Shown here one piece after another: positions 19,067 to 27,631 of a DNA stretch of 64,000 nucleotides. A program made the translations under genes and the position numbers. The notes under the pieces are model-generated. The model was given only the letters and a program-made list of their open reading frames with translations, was not told the origin of the DNA and searched no databases. The stretch comes from Nocardioides ferulae (lineage in GTDB: Bacteria; Actinomycetota; Actinomycetes; Propionibacteriales; Nocardioidaceae): NCBI RefSeq assembly GCF_003660455.1, contig NZ_QZVR01000007.1, positions 1-64,000 on the forward strand, written 5' to 3'. Within the stretch, counting starts at the first letter, position 1, and each line of letters opens with the position of its first letter.

Positions 19067-20460
19067 GCAGTCTCCTCGGAGGGGGTGAGAGCGGCCGCGG
19101 CGGCGGTGCCGGACCGAAGGCAGGAGGCGATGCCGAGACCGTCGTACGACGCGCCGGCGAGGACGACGCCAGGCGGCAGGGCGGCGCGCAGCGCGGCGAG
19201 CCGGGCGACGTGCCCGACGGTGAGCTGGGGCAGCGCGGCGGGCCACCGGCGGACGATGCTCGCGCTGGGCTCGGCCCCGAGACCGGTGATGGCGCGCAGG
19301 TCGGAGAGGAGCGCGGCGACCAACTGGTCGTCGCCCAGGTCACAGGCACGGTGCTCACCGGCCCGGCCCGCGGACAGCCGCAGCCAGAAGTCGTTCCCGG
19401 TGTCGAGGTGGGGCCACTTGCGCGTGAGATGGGTGGCAGCCTTGAGGAGCCGACCGCTGCCGGCGGGCACGAGCATGCCGGTGCCGCGCAGCGCGGCCTC
19501 GGCGGCCCGGGCAGGCACGGCTACCAGCACGGTGGCCACGTCGGCGGCTTCGGCCGGGTCGAGGCTCCGGCCCGCAGCGGGAACGAGCGTGTCCAGCAGG
19601 CGGACGGTGGTCGGGGCCGGCACGGCCAGGACGACGGCGTCCACGACGTCCGCACCGCCGCGCACGCCTTCGGTGGTGACCTCGTACCCACCGCCGGGCG
19701 CCGCGGCCAGCGAGGTGACCGTGACCCCGGTCCGGACCTCCACGCCCGGGCAGTCTGCGACGAGCCGTGAGGTCAGCGCGCTCAGACCCTCGGGCCAGGT
19801 CGCGAAGCTCATCGTCGGGGCGGGGCCGTTGCGCGGGGGGCGCCGCAGCACCAGCGAGCGGCGGCCGGTGGCCGCGGGCACCAACGCGGGCGCGCAGGCG
19901 CGCAGACTGAGCCGGGAGACGTCGCCGGCGTGCAGCCCGCCGAGGAGGGGGTCCACGAAGGTGCGCACGACCGAGGTGCCGAAGCGGCGTCCGACGAAGT
20001 CGCCGACGGAGACGTCGGCGTCGTCGGCCAGCGGAGGGGTGGTCCGGGCGACGACGGGCTCGAGTCCGGCGCGGGCCAGCCCGGTCCAGGTCAGCGTGCG
20101 GCTGCTCAGCACCGGGCCGAGCCGGCTGGGTCCGGCCGGGCCGACGCCGGCCGGCAGCGGCCGCAGGCCCCGGGGCGTGAGCAGGCTGCTGCCCAGCGGG
20201 GCGGAGCGGACCATGGTGTCGCCCAGGCCGAGCTCCTCGATCAGGTCGGCGACGCCGGGGGCCGCGAGGTGGAGCGCCTCGGCGCCGACGTCGAGGTGCA
20301 GCCCGGGCGCGACCTCGACGGACTCCACCTGACCGCCGATCCGGTCGGCCGACTCCAGCAGCAGCACCCGGGCGCCGGAGCGGGCGAGTCGCCGCGCGGC
20401 GACCAACCCGGACACTCCTGCCCCGATCACCGCCACCCTGCGAGGCGGGCGAGAATCCAC
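19063..20460 (-). CDS. cgoX: coproporphyrinogen III/protoporphyrinogen oxidase (HemY type)
   Basis: A 465-residue FAD-dependent oxidase with an N-terminal dinucleotide-binding motif (VIGAGVSGLVAARRL) and a C-terminal FAD segment ending VVLAGASYDGLGIASC. In actinobacteria the HemY-type enzyme oxidises coproporphyrinogen III to coproporphyrin III in the coproporphyrin-dependent haem pathway. Length is normal. A TAGGCT -10 (20468-20473) lies 7 bases before the GTG, so the operon with the radical SAM gene is probably leaderless. No other haem gene is in the window. It is often annotated hemG or hemY. Confidence 0.9.
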   Translation of the reverse strand: MDSRPPRRVAVIGAGVSGLVAARRLARSGARVLLLESADRIGGQVESVEVAPGLHLDVGAEALHLAAPGVADLIEELGLGDTMVRSAPLGSSLLTPRGLRPLPAGVGPAGPSRLGPVLSSRTLTWTGLARAGLEPVVARTTPPLADDADVSVGDFVGRRFGTSVVRTFVDPLLGGLHAGDVSRLSLRACAPALVPAATGRRSLVLRRPPRNGPAPTMSFATWPEGLSALTSRLVADCPGVEVRTGVTVTSLAAAPGGGYEVTTEGVRGGADVVDAVVLAVPAPTTVRLLDTLVPAAGRSLDPAEAADVATVLVAVPARAAEAALRGTGMLVPAGSGRLLKAATHLTRKWPHLDTGNDFWLRLSAGRAGEHRACDLGDDQLVAALLSDLRAITGLGAEPSASIVRRWPAALPQLTVGHVARLAALRAALPPGVVLAGASYDGLGIASCLRSGTAAAAALTPSEETA

Positions 20461-20588
20461 GTCCTCGAGCCTAGGCAGCGGGGCCGGCCCGGACCGGGGC
20501 CTTTGGTCACCCGGGTTCGGGACGCAGGTCCGCGGTCGGCACGGCCGTCCCGGGCCAGGGTGTCCGCGCCGTGTGGCAGATTCCTGCC

Positions 20589-20960
20589 GTGTCCAACCGT
20601 CCCCCGGTCCCCGAGCATTACGTCACCCGCCTGCGCGGCATCCTGCAGGGCTTCCCGCAGTGCCGCGAGGAGGACGCCTGGGCGGGAGTGCGGTGGCGGG
20701 TGCAGGGCCGCACCGTGGCCCACGTGTTCGGCGGGGAGGACCAGCGGTTCCGGATCACCTTCCGCGCCGAGCCCGACGAGGTGCTCGCCTTCCAGCACCT
20801 CGGCGCGCCGTACTTCAAGGTCGACTGGGGCGACAACGTCGTCGGCATCCTCCTCGACGACGACACCGACTGGGAGGAGCTCGCCGAGCTGCTCACCGAC
20901 TCCTACTGCCTCCAGGCGCCCGATCGCCTCGCGGCACAGGTCGACCGGCCCGACGACTGA
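20589..20960 (+). CDS. MmcQ/YjbR family protein
   Basis: A 123-residue small cytosolic protein of the MmcQ/YjbR fold, which resembles a double-wing DNA-binding domain. The family features are FPQCREEDAW near the start, WGDNVVGILLDDDTDWEEL in the middle and the closing SYCLQAP. The biochemical role is unknown in most bacteria. The GTG at 20589 follows CAGATT (20577-20582) by 6 bases, suggesting leaderless transcription; an in-frame GTG at 20571 is less likely. The gene stands alone, divergent from cgoX, and ends in a very strong terminator. Confidence 0.85.
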   Translation: MSNRPPVPEHYVTRLRGILQGFPQCREEDAWAGVRWRVQGRTVAHVFGGEDQRFRITFRAEPDEVLAFQHLGAPYFKVDWGDNVVGILLDDDTDWEELAELLTDSYCLQAPDRLAAQVDRPDD

Positions 20961-20976
20961 GGTGCCGGCCGGGAGG

Positions 20977-21015
20977 TGTGTCGTTCGCTGCCACCTGTTG
21001 GCAGCGAACGACACA
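20977..21015 (+). terminator. terminator hairpin after the MmcQ/YjbR gene
   Basis: A perfect 17-bp stem (20977-20993 with 20999-21015) closes a 5-base loop, 17 bp after the stop codon. It is one of the most stable hairpins in the window. Confidence 0.85.
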
Positions 21016-21182
21016 TCACCAAGTGGCGGCGTCCGCTGCGTGGACCCTGGACGGGCTCGATGGCGGCACTACACAGCCAATGGACCGCGATGCGCCATAC
21101 TTGGCCCCGGGTGGGTCCTCGCGGAGACGGAACCACAGCACTGCCGTTCCTCGGTTGCCGTCGCCGCGCATGCCCATCCCCC

Positions 21183-21259
21183 GCCTCCGTAGCTCAGCTG
21201 GATAGAGCAGCGGCCTTCTAATCCGCCGGTCGCAGGTTCGAATCCTGCCGGGGGCGCCA
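21183..21259 (+). tRNA. tRNA-Arg (anticodon TCT)
   Basis: The cloverleaf is complete: acceptor GCCTCCG paired with CGGGGGC, D-arm GCTC/GAGC, anticodon loop CTTCTAA with anticodon TCT reading AGA, a GGTTCGAAT T-loop, discriminator G and an encoded CCA. The last anticodon-stem pair is C-U, which may be relieved by pseudouridine. Confidence 0.95.
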
Positions 21260-21378
21260 CGACGCACTCGTCGGGGTCCGCTGACCCTCGGGACGGGCAT
21301 GACCGGTAACCACGCCCCGGCGAGACCACACCCGGGAGGGACCATGGTGAACGGGCCGGGGTCGCGCAGCAGTCGGGT

Positions 21379-21501
21379 TTGAAGCTGCGCCGAGGCGCCG
21401 CCGAGCGCACCGGGCTGTACGTCGGAGCCGTCGCCGCCGCTGGCACCGTGGTCGGGCTGGTCGTGATGCTGGTGCTCGCGCTCACCGGCCACTGGTCCTG
21501 A
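21379..21501 (+). CDS. possible small single-pass membrane protein (coupled or frameshifted)
   Basis: A 40-codon frame encodes a basic N-terminus (LRRGAAERTG) and one hydrophobic segment (VGAVAAAGTVVGLVVMLVLA). Its TTG start overlaps, as TTGA, the stop of a 12-codon ORF (21344-21382) that has a good GGGAGGG ribosome site and ATG. Either the two are coupled, or a single ~52-residue gene carries a one-base indel near the GGGTTT run. I cannot tell which. Confidence 0.35.
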   Translation: MKLRRGAAERTGLYVGAVAAAGTVVGLVVMLVLALTGHWS

Positions 21502-21520
21502 ACGGACCGCCCTCGAAAGG

Positions 21521-22174
21521 TCAGCCCAAGGTGTCGTCGATGCTGCGCACCCGGTCCGGCTCGAAGCCGTGGCGCATGCCCCAACCCACAGCCTGTGAGC
21601 GCCGCTCGACACCGATCTTGCGGTAGGCGGTGCGGATGTAGGTCTTCACCGAGTTGATGCTCAGGTAGGTGCGCTGCGCGATCTCCTGGTTGCTCAGGCC
21701 CTGGGTGATCAGCGCCAGCACCTCGGCCTCGCGGGCGGTCAGCCCGTGCTCGCGGCCGGGCCAGGCGCCGACCTCCTCGTGGACGGGCTCCTCGTGCTCG
21801 GGGAGCACGGTCTCTCCGTCGAAGATCCGCTCGATCGCCGCGACGATCTCCTCGGCCGGCAGCGCCTTCGACAGGTAGCCGGTGGCGCCGGCCCGCAGGG
21901 CCCCCTCGACCAGCTCGCGGTGGGTGTTCCAGCTGAACACGACCAAGCGAGCGTCACCGCCCGCGCGCACGGCCTCCACGTCCACCGAGGCACCCTGCGC
22001 GGCACCGAAGGTGTCGTAGAGGATCACGTCGACGTCGCTCGCCACCGGCAGTCGGCTGTCGATCTCGACCACGGCGACGCGGTCGGCGTAGGGCTCCAGC
22101 GCAGCAGCAACTCCCGCGACCACGATCTCGTAGTCGTTCACGACGGCGATGCGGATCGGCTTGCCCTGGCTCAT
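21521..22174 (-). CDS. NarL/FixJ family response regulator
   Basis: A 217-residue two-domain regulator. The receiver has acidic residues Asp14 and Glu16, the phospho-acceptor Asp54 in ILYDTF and the conserved Lys near residue 104 in YLSKAL. The C-terminal LuxR-type helix-turn-helix (about 145-205) reads LTAREAEVLALITQGLSNQEIA. The histidine kinase partner is not adjacent, so it is an orphan here. A TAGGGT -10 (22181-22186) lies 6 bases from the ATG, so it is likely leaderless. Targets are unknown. Confidence 0.9.
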   Translation of the reverse strand: MSQGKPIRIAVVNDYEIVVAGVAAALEPYADRVAVVEIDSRLPVASDVDVILYDTFGAAQGASVDVEAVRAGGDARLVVFSWNTHRELVEGALRAGATGYLSKALPAEEIVAAIERIFDGETVLPEHEEPVHEEVGAWPGREHGLTAREAEVLALITQGLSNQEIAQRTYLSINSVKTYIRTAYRKIGVERRSQAVGWGMRHGFEPDRVRSIDDTLG

Positions 22175-22250
22175 GGCGGAACCCTAACCCGCCGGCGACA
22201 CGCCGGCTCGGGTCCGCATGGGGCACCGGCGGAGGGGATACAAACCTGGT

Positions 22251-22279
22251 GGCCCCGCGAAGTATGAGTTCGCGGGGCC
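22251..22279 (-). terminator. terminator hairpin after adenosine deaminase
   Basis: A perfect 11-bp stem, GGCCCCGCGAA paired with TTCGCGGGGCC around a 7-base loop, lies 30 bp after the add stop on the minus strand. Confidence 0.8.
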
Positions 22280-22309
22280 GCTGCTGTCCCTGCGCCGGGA
22301 CGATCTCGA

Positions 22310-23347
22310 TCAGGCGTCCGGCGCTGCCGCGACGTAGGCGTCGATCTCGCCGAGCACCCGCTGGTTGACCGCGTCATCGGCGTACGACGCGCGGACGGCA
22401 GTGCGGGCCAGCTCGGCGACGCCGTCGCTGTCGAGCTCGAGCAGATCGGCGGCGATCTCGTACTCGCGGTTCAGCGAGGTGTTGAACATCGGCGGATCGT
22501 CGGAGTTCACCGTCACCGGCACCCCTGCCTCGTGGAAGGCGCGGATCGGGTGCTCCTCCAGCGTGGCGACGGCCCGCGTCGCGATGTTCGAGGAGGGGCA
22601 CACCTCCAGCGGGATGTCGTTCTCGGCCAGATACTCCAGCAGCGCGGAGTCCTGTGCGGCGGACGTGCCGTGCCCGATCCGCTCGGCGCCGAGGAGCCGG
22701 ACGGCGTCCCAGATCGTCTCGGGGCCAGTGGTCTCCCCTGCGTGCGGCAGGCAGTGCAGGCCCGCCTGCCGGGCCGCGGTGAAGTACGGCTCGAACTGGG
22801 GGCGCGGCACGCCGATCTCCGGGCCGCCGAGACCGAACCCGATCAGCCCCTCGGGGCGGTGGTTCACCGCGTAGTCGAGGGTCGCCTCGGCCGCGGGCAG
22901 CCCGAACTCGCCGGGGATGTCGTAGATCCAGCGCAGCACCAGGCCGAAGTCCCGCTCCGCCGCGATCCGCGCGTCCTCGATGGCCTCGGTGTAGGCCTCG
23001 ATGGGCATGCCCTTGCCCTCCTCGTGCGGACGCACGGAGGTGTACGGCGTGCAGGTCAGCTCGGCGTACCGCAGCTGCTGGCCCTCCGACATCTCTCGCG
23101 CCACCTCGTAGGTGAGGTAGTGGATGTCCTCGGGGGTGCGGACCAGGTCGACGACCGCGAGGTAGACCTCGATGAAGTGGGCGAAGTCGCGGAACTCGTA
23201 GAAGCGGCGCAGCTCGTCGAGGTCGCTGGGCACCGTCCCGGGGTGCCGGGACGCCAGCTCGGCGACCATCCGCGGGGACGCGGAGCCGACGTGGTGCACG
23301 TGCAGCTCGGCCTTGGGCAGCCCGGCGATGAAGCGTCTCGCATCCAT
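22310..23347 (-). CDS. add: adenosine deaminase family protein
   Basis: A 345-residue zinc hydrolase of the adenosine/AMP deaminase family. Zinc ligands are seen as His16 and His18 in ELHVHHVG, a later His in LPHAGETTG and Asp in VNSDDPP; the catalytic Glu is in HAGET. The usual HVHLDG is replaced by HVHHVGSASP, a variant subgroup seen in actinobacteria, so aminodeoxyfutalosine or another purine nucleoside could be the substrate. The ATG is preceded 6 bases upstream by CATGAT, a possible leaderless -10. It stands alone and ends in a hairpin. Confidence 0.88.
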   Translation of the reverse strand: MDARRFIAGLPKAELHVHHVGSASPRMVAELASRHPGTVPSDLDELRRFYEFRDFAHFIEVYLAVVDLVRTPEDIHYLTYEVAREMSEGQQLRYAELTCTPYTSVRPHEEGKGMPIEAYTEAIEDARIAAERDFGLVLRWIYDIPGEFGLPAAEATLDYAVNHRPEGLIGFGLGGPEIGVPRPQFEPYFTAARQAGLHCLPHAGETTGPETIWDAVRLLGAERIGHGTSAAQDSALLEYLAENDIPLEVCPSSNIATRAVATLEEHPIRAFHEAGVPVTVNSDDPPMFNTSLNREYEIAADLLELDSDGVAELARTAVRASYADDAVNQRVLGEIDAYVAAAPDA

Positions 23348-23418
23348 GAACCGATCATGGCAGCGACCCGACGGGCGCACCGAAACGTCGACGCCGCCGT
23401 CGCCGCCGGTGGCTCGCC

Positions 23419-24141
23419 CTACTCGCCGAGCGCCTCCTGCAGCTGCGCCACGGCGTCGGCCGGGTTCTCGGTGACCTCGCCGTCGATGAACACCGTCGGG
23501 GTGCCGGAGACGTCGTTCTTCGACATCTCGTCGGTGGCGTTGACGGTCCACTGCTCGAAGGTCATGTCCTCGATGCCGGAGCGCACCGCGTCCTCGTCGG
23601 CGCCCGCCTCGACGGCGTAGTCGACCAGCTGGTCGTCGGAGAGCCCGTCGCCGCCCTGCGGCTGGTTCTCGAGGAGGACGTCGTGGAACTCCAGGAAGGC
23701 CTCCTCGCCCGCGGTGTCCAGGACCACCATCGCGGCGTTGTGCGCCCGATCCGAGTAGTCATTGAGGAACGACACGACACGGAACTCGACCCTCGCGCGG
23801 CCGTCCTCGGCGGCGGCGTTCAACTGGTCGCCCATCGCCGCGTGGAACTGCGCGCAGACCCCGCACTGGAAATCCTCGTAGATGACCACCTCCAGCGGGG
23901 CGTCCTCCTCGCCGATGACCACGCCGTAGTCGTCGGTCACGCCGGCCGGCACGCTGTCCGCCTCGTCGCCGGAGGTGTCCTGACCCGAGAGCACCATGAA
24001 CATCCCGACGACGATCACGAGCAGCACGGCGACGATGGCGCCGACGATGATCGACTGGCGCTGACGCTCCTTGCGCTGCTGCTCGGCGATGGCCGCGGCG
24101 GCTCGCTGGGAGCGTGAGTCGCGCTCGGTCTTCTTCGACAT
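23419..24141 (-). CDS. membrane-anchored DsbA-like thiol-disulfide oxidoreductase
   Basis: A 240-residue protein with a charged cytoplasmic N-terminus, one membrane anchor (about residues 31-52) and an extracytoplasmic thioredoxin-fold domain. The redox motif is Cys93-Gly-Val-Cys96 and the cis-proline loop is SGTPTVF, as in DsbA. It would form or shuffle disulfides in exported proteins. Its ATG shares one base with the stop of the upstream MauE/DoxX gene (TGATG), so the two are co-translated; the membrane partner probably recycles it. Confidence 0.9.
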   Translation of the reverse strand: MSKKTERDSRSQRAAAAIAEQQRKERQRQSIIVGAIVAVLLVIVVGMFMVLSGQDTSGDEADSVPAGVTDDYGVVIGEEDAPLEVVIYEDFQCGVCAQFHAAMGDQLNAAAEDGRARVEFRVVSFLNDYSDRAHNAAMVVLDTAGEEAFLEFHDVLLENQPQGGDGLSDDQLVDYAVEAGADEDAVRSGIEDMTFEQWTVNATDEMSKNDVSGTPTVFIDGEVTENPADAVAQLQEALGE

Positions 24142-24608
24142 CAGGGTCCTTCCGGCACAGGACGGAACAAGAGGTTGTCCACCGCGATCCGGGTCCGTCC
24201 AACCCAGACGAGGAACAGGGAGGCCGCGAGCAGCGCGACGTCGCGGGCGATCTCCCACGGGTACTTCGAGGAGGCGCCCTCCTCGAGCCCGCCGCCGCCG
24301 AAGCAGCCGCAGTCGATCTCGAGCCCGCGCGCCCACGCGGAGGAGATGCCGATGATGAACGCGACGCAGAGCAGGGCCGAGACGGCGCCCGCGGTGCGGG
24401 TCAACAGGCCGAACACCAGCATGGCGCCGACGACCACCTCCAGCACGGGCAGCAGGTGACCCACGGTGGGTTCGATCGACGGCGGCAACAGGTCGTAGGC
24501 GCGCACGGCGCGGACGCTGGCAGCAGGGTCGGGGAACTTCAACGCCCCCGCGACGATCCATACGCCACCGACCACGAGACGCGCCAGTAGGCCGAGCCAC
24601 TCCTTCAC
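24141..24608 (-). CDS. MauE/DoxX family membrane redox protein
   Basis: A 155-residue protein with four predicted membrane helices of the MauE (methylamine utilisation) type. A conserved DCGCFGG loop supplies a Cys-X-Cys pair facing the outside. In related systems MauE-like proteins pass electrons to or from a DsbA/DsbD-like thioredoxin, and here it is coupled to exactly such a gene. The GTG was chosen because a TAGCGT -10 (24616-24621) lies 7 bases before it; longer frames upstream lack support. Confidence 0.85.
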   Translation of the reverse strand: MKEWLGLLARLVVGGVWIVAGALKFPDPAASVRAVRAYDLLPPSIEPTVGHLLPVLEVVVGAMLVFGLLTRTAGAVSALLCVAFIIGISSAWARGLEIDCGCFGGGGLEEGASSKYPWEIARDVALLAASLFLVWVGRTRIAVDNLLFRPVPEGP

Positions 24609-24708
24609 GGAGTCCACGCTAGGCCGCCGCCCTGAGCGGGGGCTGAGAGGCGAAGGTCCCGTCCTTGCGGGACCGCTGCCCGTGCCCGAGGGCCTATCGT
24701 GGCTCCCC

Positions 24709-25356
24709 GTGAACGACCGACTCGTGTGGATCGACTGTGAGATGACCGGCCTCGACCTGCGCTCCGACGCGCTGATCGAGGTCGCCGCCCTGGTGACCGA
24801 CTTCGAGCTCAACGTGCTCGGGGAGGGCGTCGACCTGGTCGTGAAGCCGCCCGCCGAGGCGCTCGACCAGATGGGCGACTTCGTCCGCACCATGCACGAG
24901 ACCTCGGGCCTGCTCACCGAGCTCGACCAGGGCCTCAGCCTGGCCGAGGCAGAGGAACAGGTGCTCGCCTACGTCAAGCAGCACTGCCCGGACGGCAGCC
25001 GCCCCCCGCTCGCGGGCAACACCGTGGCCACCGACCGGGCGTTCCTGGCCCGCGACATGGTCGACCTCGAGTCGTTCCTGCACTACCGGATCGTCGACGT
25101 CTCCTCGATCAAGGAGCTCGCCCGCCGGTGGTACCCCCGGGCCTACTACCAGGCGCCGGAGAAGCGCGGCAACCACCGTGCCCTGGCCGACATCCGAGAG
25201 AGCATCGAGGAGCTGCGCTACTACCGCGAGGCGATCTTCGTGCCGGCCCCCGGGCCGGACAGCGACGCCTCGCGCGCCATCGCCGCTCGGCACGGAGGGG
25301 CGCTGACCGGCGCACCCGAGGAGCACCCCGCCCCCGATTCCGCGCCCGGCACCTGA
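24709..25356 (+). CDS. orn: oligoribonuclease
   Basis: A 215-residue 3'-5' exoribonuclease of the DEDDh family that degrades RNA dinucleotides and pGpG. Catalytic residues are Asp9 and Glu11 in WIDCEMTG, Asp in NTVATDRAF, and His and Asp in NHRALADI. Family hallmarks [17 protein letters not shown] are present. The C-terminal ~30 residues are an Ala/Pro-rich extension. GTG at 24709 follows a TATCGT -10 (24695-24700) by 8 bases, so a leaderless start is likely. Confidence 0.95.
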   Translation: MNDRLVWIDCEMTGLDLRSDALIEVAALVTDFELNVLGEGVDLVVKPPAEALDQMGDFVRTMHETSGLLTELDQGLSLAEAEEQVLAYVKQHCPDGSRPPLAGNTVATDRAFLARDMVDLESFLHYRIVDVSSIKELARRWYPRAYYQAPEKRGNHRALADIRESIEELRYYREAIFVPAPGPDSDASRAIAARHGGALTGAPEEHPAPDSAPGT

Positions 25357-25402
25357 TTCCCGTACACTCTCCGCGTCCCCGGCTCCGCCGGTGACGCCCT
25401 TG

Positions 25403-25478
25403 GTGGGTGTAGCTCAGCTGGTAGAGCACCTGGTTGTGGTCCAGGTGGCCGCGGGTTCAAGTCCCGTCACTCACCCCA
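25403..25478 (+). tRNA. tRNA-His (anticodon GTG)
   Basis: The acceptor GTGGGTG pairs with CACTCAC, the anticodon loop reads TTGTGGT with anticodon GTG, and CCA is encoded. Discriminator C73 and a G just before the mature 5' end (25402) fit the extra G-1:C73 pair that marks tRNA-His. Confidence 0.95.
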
Positions 25479-25496
25479 CGCTGAACAAGCACGATC

Positions 25497-25524
25497 GGGC
25501 CCCTGACCTCGCGGTCAGGGGCCC
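25497..25524 (+). terminator. terminator after tRNA-His
   Basis: A perfect 12-bp stem, GGGCCCCTGACC with GGTCAGGGGCCC around TCGC, lies 19 bp after the tRNA. Confidence 0.85.
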
Positions 25525-25633
25525 GAGCAGTCTCGGGGCCGAGCACCCCGGACGCCGGCTCTGCGGCCCTCGCCGGCAGCGATCTGTCGGGAAACGCTCT
25601 CAGCTCGGCGGACGACCGCCTAGCCTCCGCAGC

Positions 25634-26833
25634 ATGCTGTCAGTCGCGTCCGCCACCGCCGCTGCTCTGGCCCTCGCCCTGCTGGTCGCACCGGCACCGG
25701 ACTCGCCTCAGCCAGGGGACCGAGCCTCGGCCCGCGAGGGAGCCTCGGCCTTCACCGATGCACCCGACGATGTGAGTGAGCTGGGCTACCTCGACCTGCG
25801 ACGGGTGAGGGTCACCAACACCGCGAAGCGGATCCGGGTCACCTACACGACCCGCAGCGCCGGAAACCGGCGCGGGGCGGAGACCCTCTGGCTGGACACG
25901 ACACCCAAGCGCCCCGGCCCCGAGCTCGAGGTCGGCTTCGGTCGCTACAGCGAGGGCTGGGTAATGCCCCTGCGCCGATGGAAGCGGGACACCTCGAAGG
26001 CCGCACGCCGCAAGTGGAGCCCCGACTACACCCGGGTGGGCCGCTGTGACCGCACGGTACGCACCGACTCCCGGTGGGAGCACGGCTTCACCCCCGTCAC
26101 GATCACCATCCGCAAGAAGCCGGGGTGCATCACGACGGCACGAGCGCGCGTTCACCTGCACACCACCACCGATGCCTTCGACGGAGGCTCGGACAGTGAG
26201 TACGACAGGTGGCCGTCCCGGGTCCGCGACGACCTGCCCAACGGAGACCGCAGCTTCACTGCCTGGGTCACGCGACGTGGCACCGGAACACCGTCCCCGC
26301 CCCCGCCCGGACCGCAGCGCGCGGTGGGAAGCGGTACTTTCACCGACGGCCCCGACCCGGTCCGCTGGTGGTCCGACCTGCTCGAGGTGAGCGCCCAGCA
26401 CACCCCGACCAGCCTCGACCTGGAGATCCGGCACCGGGTGAAGCCGACCGGGCAGTACGGCCTGTTCGAGACCTTCCTCGACGTCGATGCGGACGCCGTG
26501 CCTGATTGGCGGGTGGACGTCGTGGACGCCGGCGGTGGAAAGTACCTGTCCCGGGTCACCTCCTGGTCTCGTGACGAGGTATGGGAACCGGAGCAGTGTG
26601 CGGTCGACGGCCTGATGACACCCCACGGGTCGTCTCGGGCATGGTTCTCGCTGCCCACCAGCTGCCTGGGCCAACCTGCCGAGATCCGCATCGCCGTCCG
26701 GTCCCAGGACTTCACCAACGGCGGCCCGCGCCCGGTCGACTGGCTGGGCGCTCCCGAGGAGTGGTACGTCCTGCCGTACGGCGACCCGGTGGCCCGCAGC
26801 GCCCTCCCCCCGGTCGCTGACGGATCCCCCTGA
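25634..26833 (+). CDS. secreted protein of unknown function with two repeated domains
   Basis: A 399-residue protein starting with a signal peptide (MLSVASATAAALALALLVA, cut near residue 22). Two related beta-rich modules follow: one begins near residue 36 (AFTDAPDDVSELGYLDL) and one near residue 235 (TFTDGPDPVRWWSDLLEV), joined by a Pro-rich linker. Each starts with an FTDxPD motif, so the protein looks like an internal duplication. I do not recognise the family. The ATG lies 7 bases after TAGCCT (25621-25626), suggesting leaderless expression. The DxDxDxxPD stretch could bind calcium, but this is a guess. Confidence 0.8.
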   Translation: MLSVASATAAALALALLVAPAPDSPQPGDRASAREGASAFTDAPDDVSELGYLDLRRVRVTNTAKRIRVTYTTRSAGNRRGAETLWLDTTPKRPGPELEVGFGRYSEGWVMPLRRWKRDTSKAARRKWSPDYTRVGRCDRTVRTDSRWEHGFTPVTITIRKKPGCITTARARVHLHTTTDAFDGGSDSEYDRWPSRVRDDLPNGDRSFTAWVTRRGTGTPSPPPPGPQRAVGSGTFTDGPDPVRWWSDLLEVSAQHTPTSLDLEIRHRVKPTGQYGLFETFLDVDADAVPDWRVDVVDAGGGKYLSRVTSWSRDEVWEPEQCAVDGLMTPHGSSRAWFSLPTSCLGQPAEIRIAVRSQDFTNGGPRPVDWLGAPEEWYVLPYGDPVARSALPPVADGSP

Positions 26834-26842
26834 CCCTCCCAA

Positions 26843-26868
26843 CTCGGGCCGGCCGCGGCCGGCTCGGC
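26843..26868. terminator. GC-rich hairpin between convergent genes
   Basis: An inverted repeat centred on GGCCGGCCGCGGCCGG lies between the secreted-protein stop and the TetR-gene stop, nested within a wider CTGAC/GTCAG pair. It probably terminates both genes. Confidence 0.5.
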
Positions 26869-26916
26869 AGCTGAGTCAGGGCGACGCGCGGCAGCGAGTG
26901 ACCCGGGCAGCCTCGT

Positions 26917-27597
26917 TCAGTCGGTCTCGCCCTCACGGTCACGCAGCAGCAGCCGGCAGGCCAGCACGGTGTCGGCCTCGAGCTCGGCCGCGGTGGTGTG
27001 CCGGTTGAGCGCGGAGATGACCAGGCCGTACCACGCCTGCTCGAGCAGGCGCAGCAGCCGCTGGTCGTACGCCGTCGGCTCGGCGATGCCTCCCGCCCGC
27101 AGCATCAGCTCACGGAACGCGGCGCCGACGCCGTCTTCCGGGGAGTGGGCGACCGTGGCGTTGTTGGCCTGCAGCATCGCCTGGGCGAGCAGTGGCGTCT
27201 CGAGCAGGTCGCGGCCCGCGCGGACGAGAAGTCGGCCGATGCCGTCCGCGGCTGCCGCGCCCGGTCCCGGCTCTATCGGCTGCGCGGCCATCTGCTCGAC
27301 CCGGGAGCGCATCAATGCGGTGAACAGGTGCACCTTGGACGGGAAGTACCGATACAGCGTGGCGATGGCGACCCCGGCGTCGCGGGCGACATCGTGCATC
27401 TGCACCCGATCGAAGCCGTGGGCGGCGCCGTGCCTGGCCGCGGTGCGCAGGATCCGCCGGTGGCGCTCCTTCTGCTCCGGCGATGCCGGCTCGGCGGCCG
27501 GCCGGTCCGCGGCTACGCGTGGCAAGGGCCCCCCTGACGTCGACTGCCCACCATCCTGCCCACCATCCTGCCCACCATCCTGCGTCGCCGTCCGCAC
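26917..27597 (-). CDS. TetR family regulator, KstR-like helix-turn-helix
   Basis: A 226-residue TetR repressor. The N-terminal ~35 residues are disordered and hold a GGQD repeat encoded by three exact 12-bp units. The helix-turn-helix (about 45-90) ends VAIATLYRYFPSKVHLFTALM, very like KstR, the cholesterol-catabolism repressor of mycobacteria. The C-terminal ligand domain is typical. It lies downstream of the IclR gene on the same strand and may share its promoter. Two KstR-type boxes lie upstream of that operon, making it a good candidate for their binding protein. The GTG has no clear ribosome site. Confidence 0.85.
   Translation of the reverse strand: MRTATQDGGQDGGQDGGQSTSGGPLPRVAADRPAAEPASPEQKERHRRILRTAARHGAAHGFDRVQMHDVARDAGVAIATLYRYFPSKVHLFTALMRSRVEQMAAQPIEPGPGAAAADGIGRLLVRAGRDLLETPLLAQAMLQANNATVAHSPEDGVGAAFRELMLRAGGIAEPTAYDQRLLRLLEQAWYGLVISALNRHTTAAELEADTVLACRLLLRDREGETD
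27547..27582. repeat. 12-bp tandem repeat inside the TetR gene
   Basis: Three exact copies of CCCACCATCCTG encode the GGQD repeats at the protein's N-terminus. The length is a multiple of three, so copy-number change would keep the frame. Confidence 0.9.
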
Positions 27598-27631
27598 GGT
27601 CGCCGGGCCCGCGACCGGTCAGCGGGACCGG

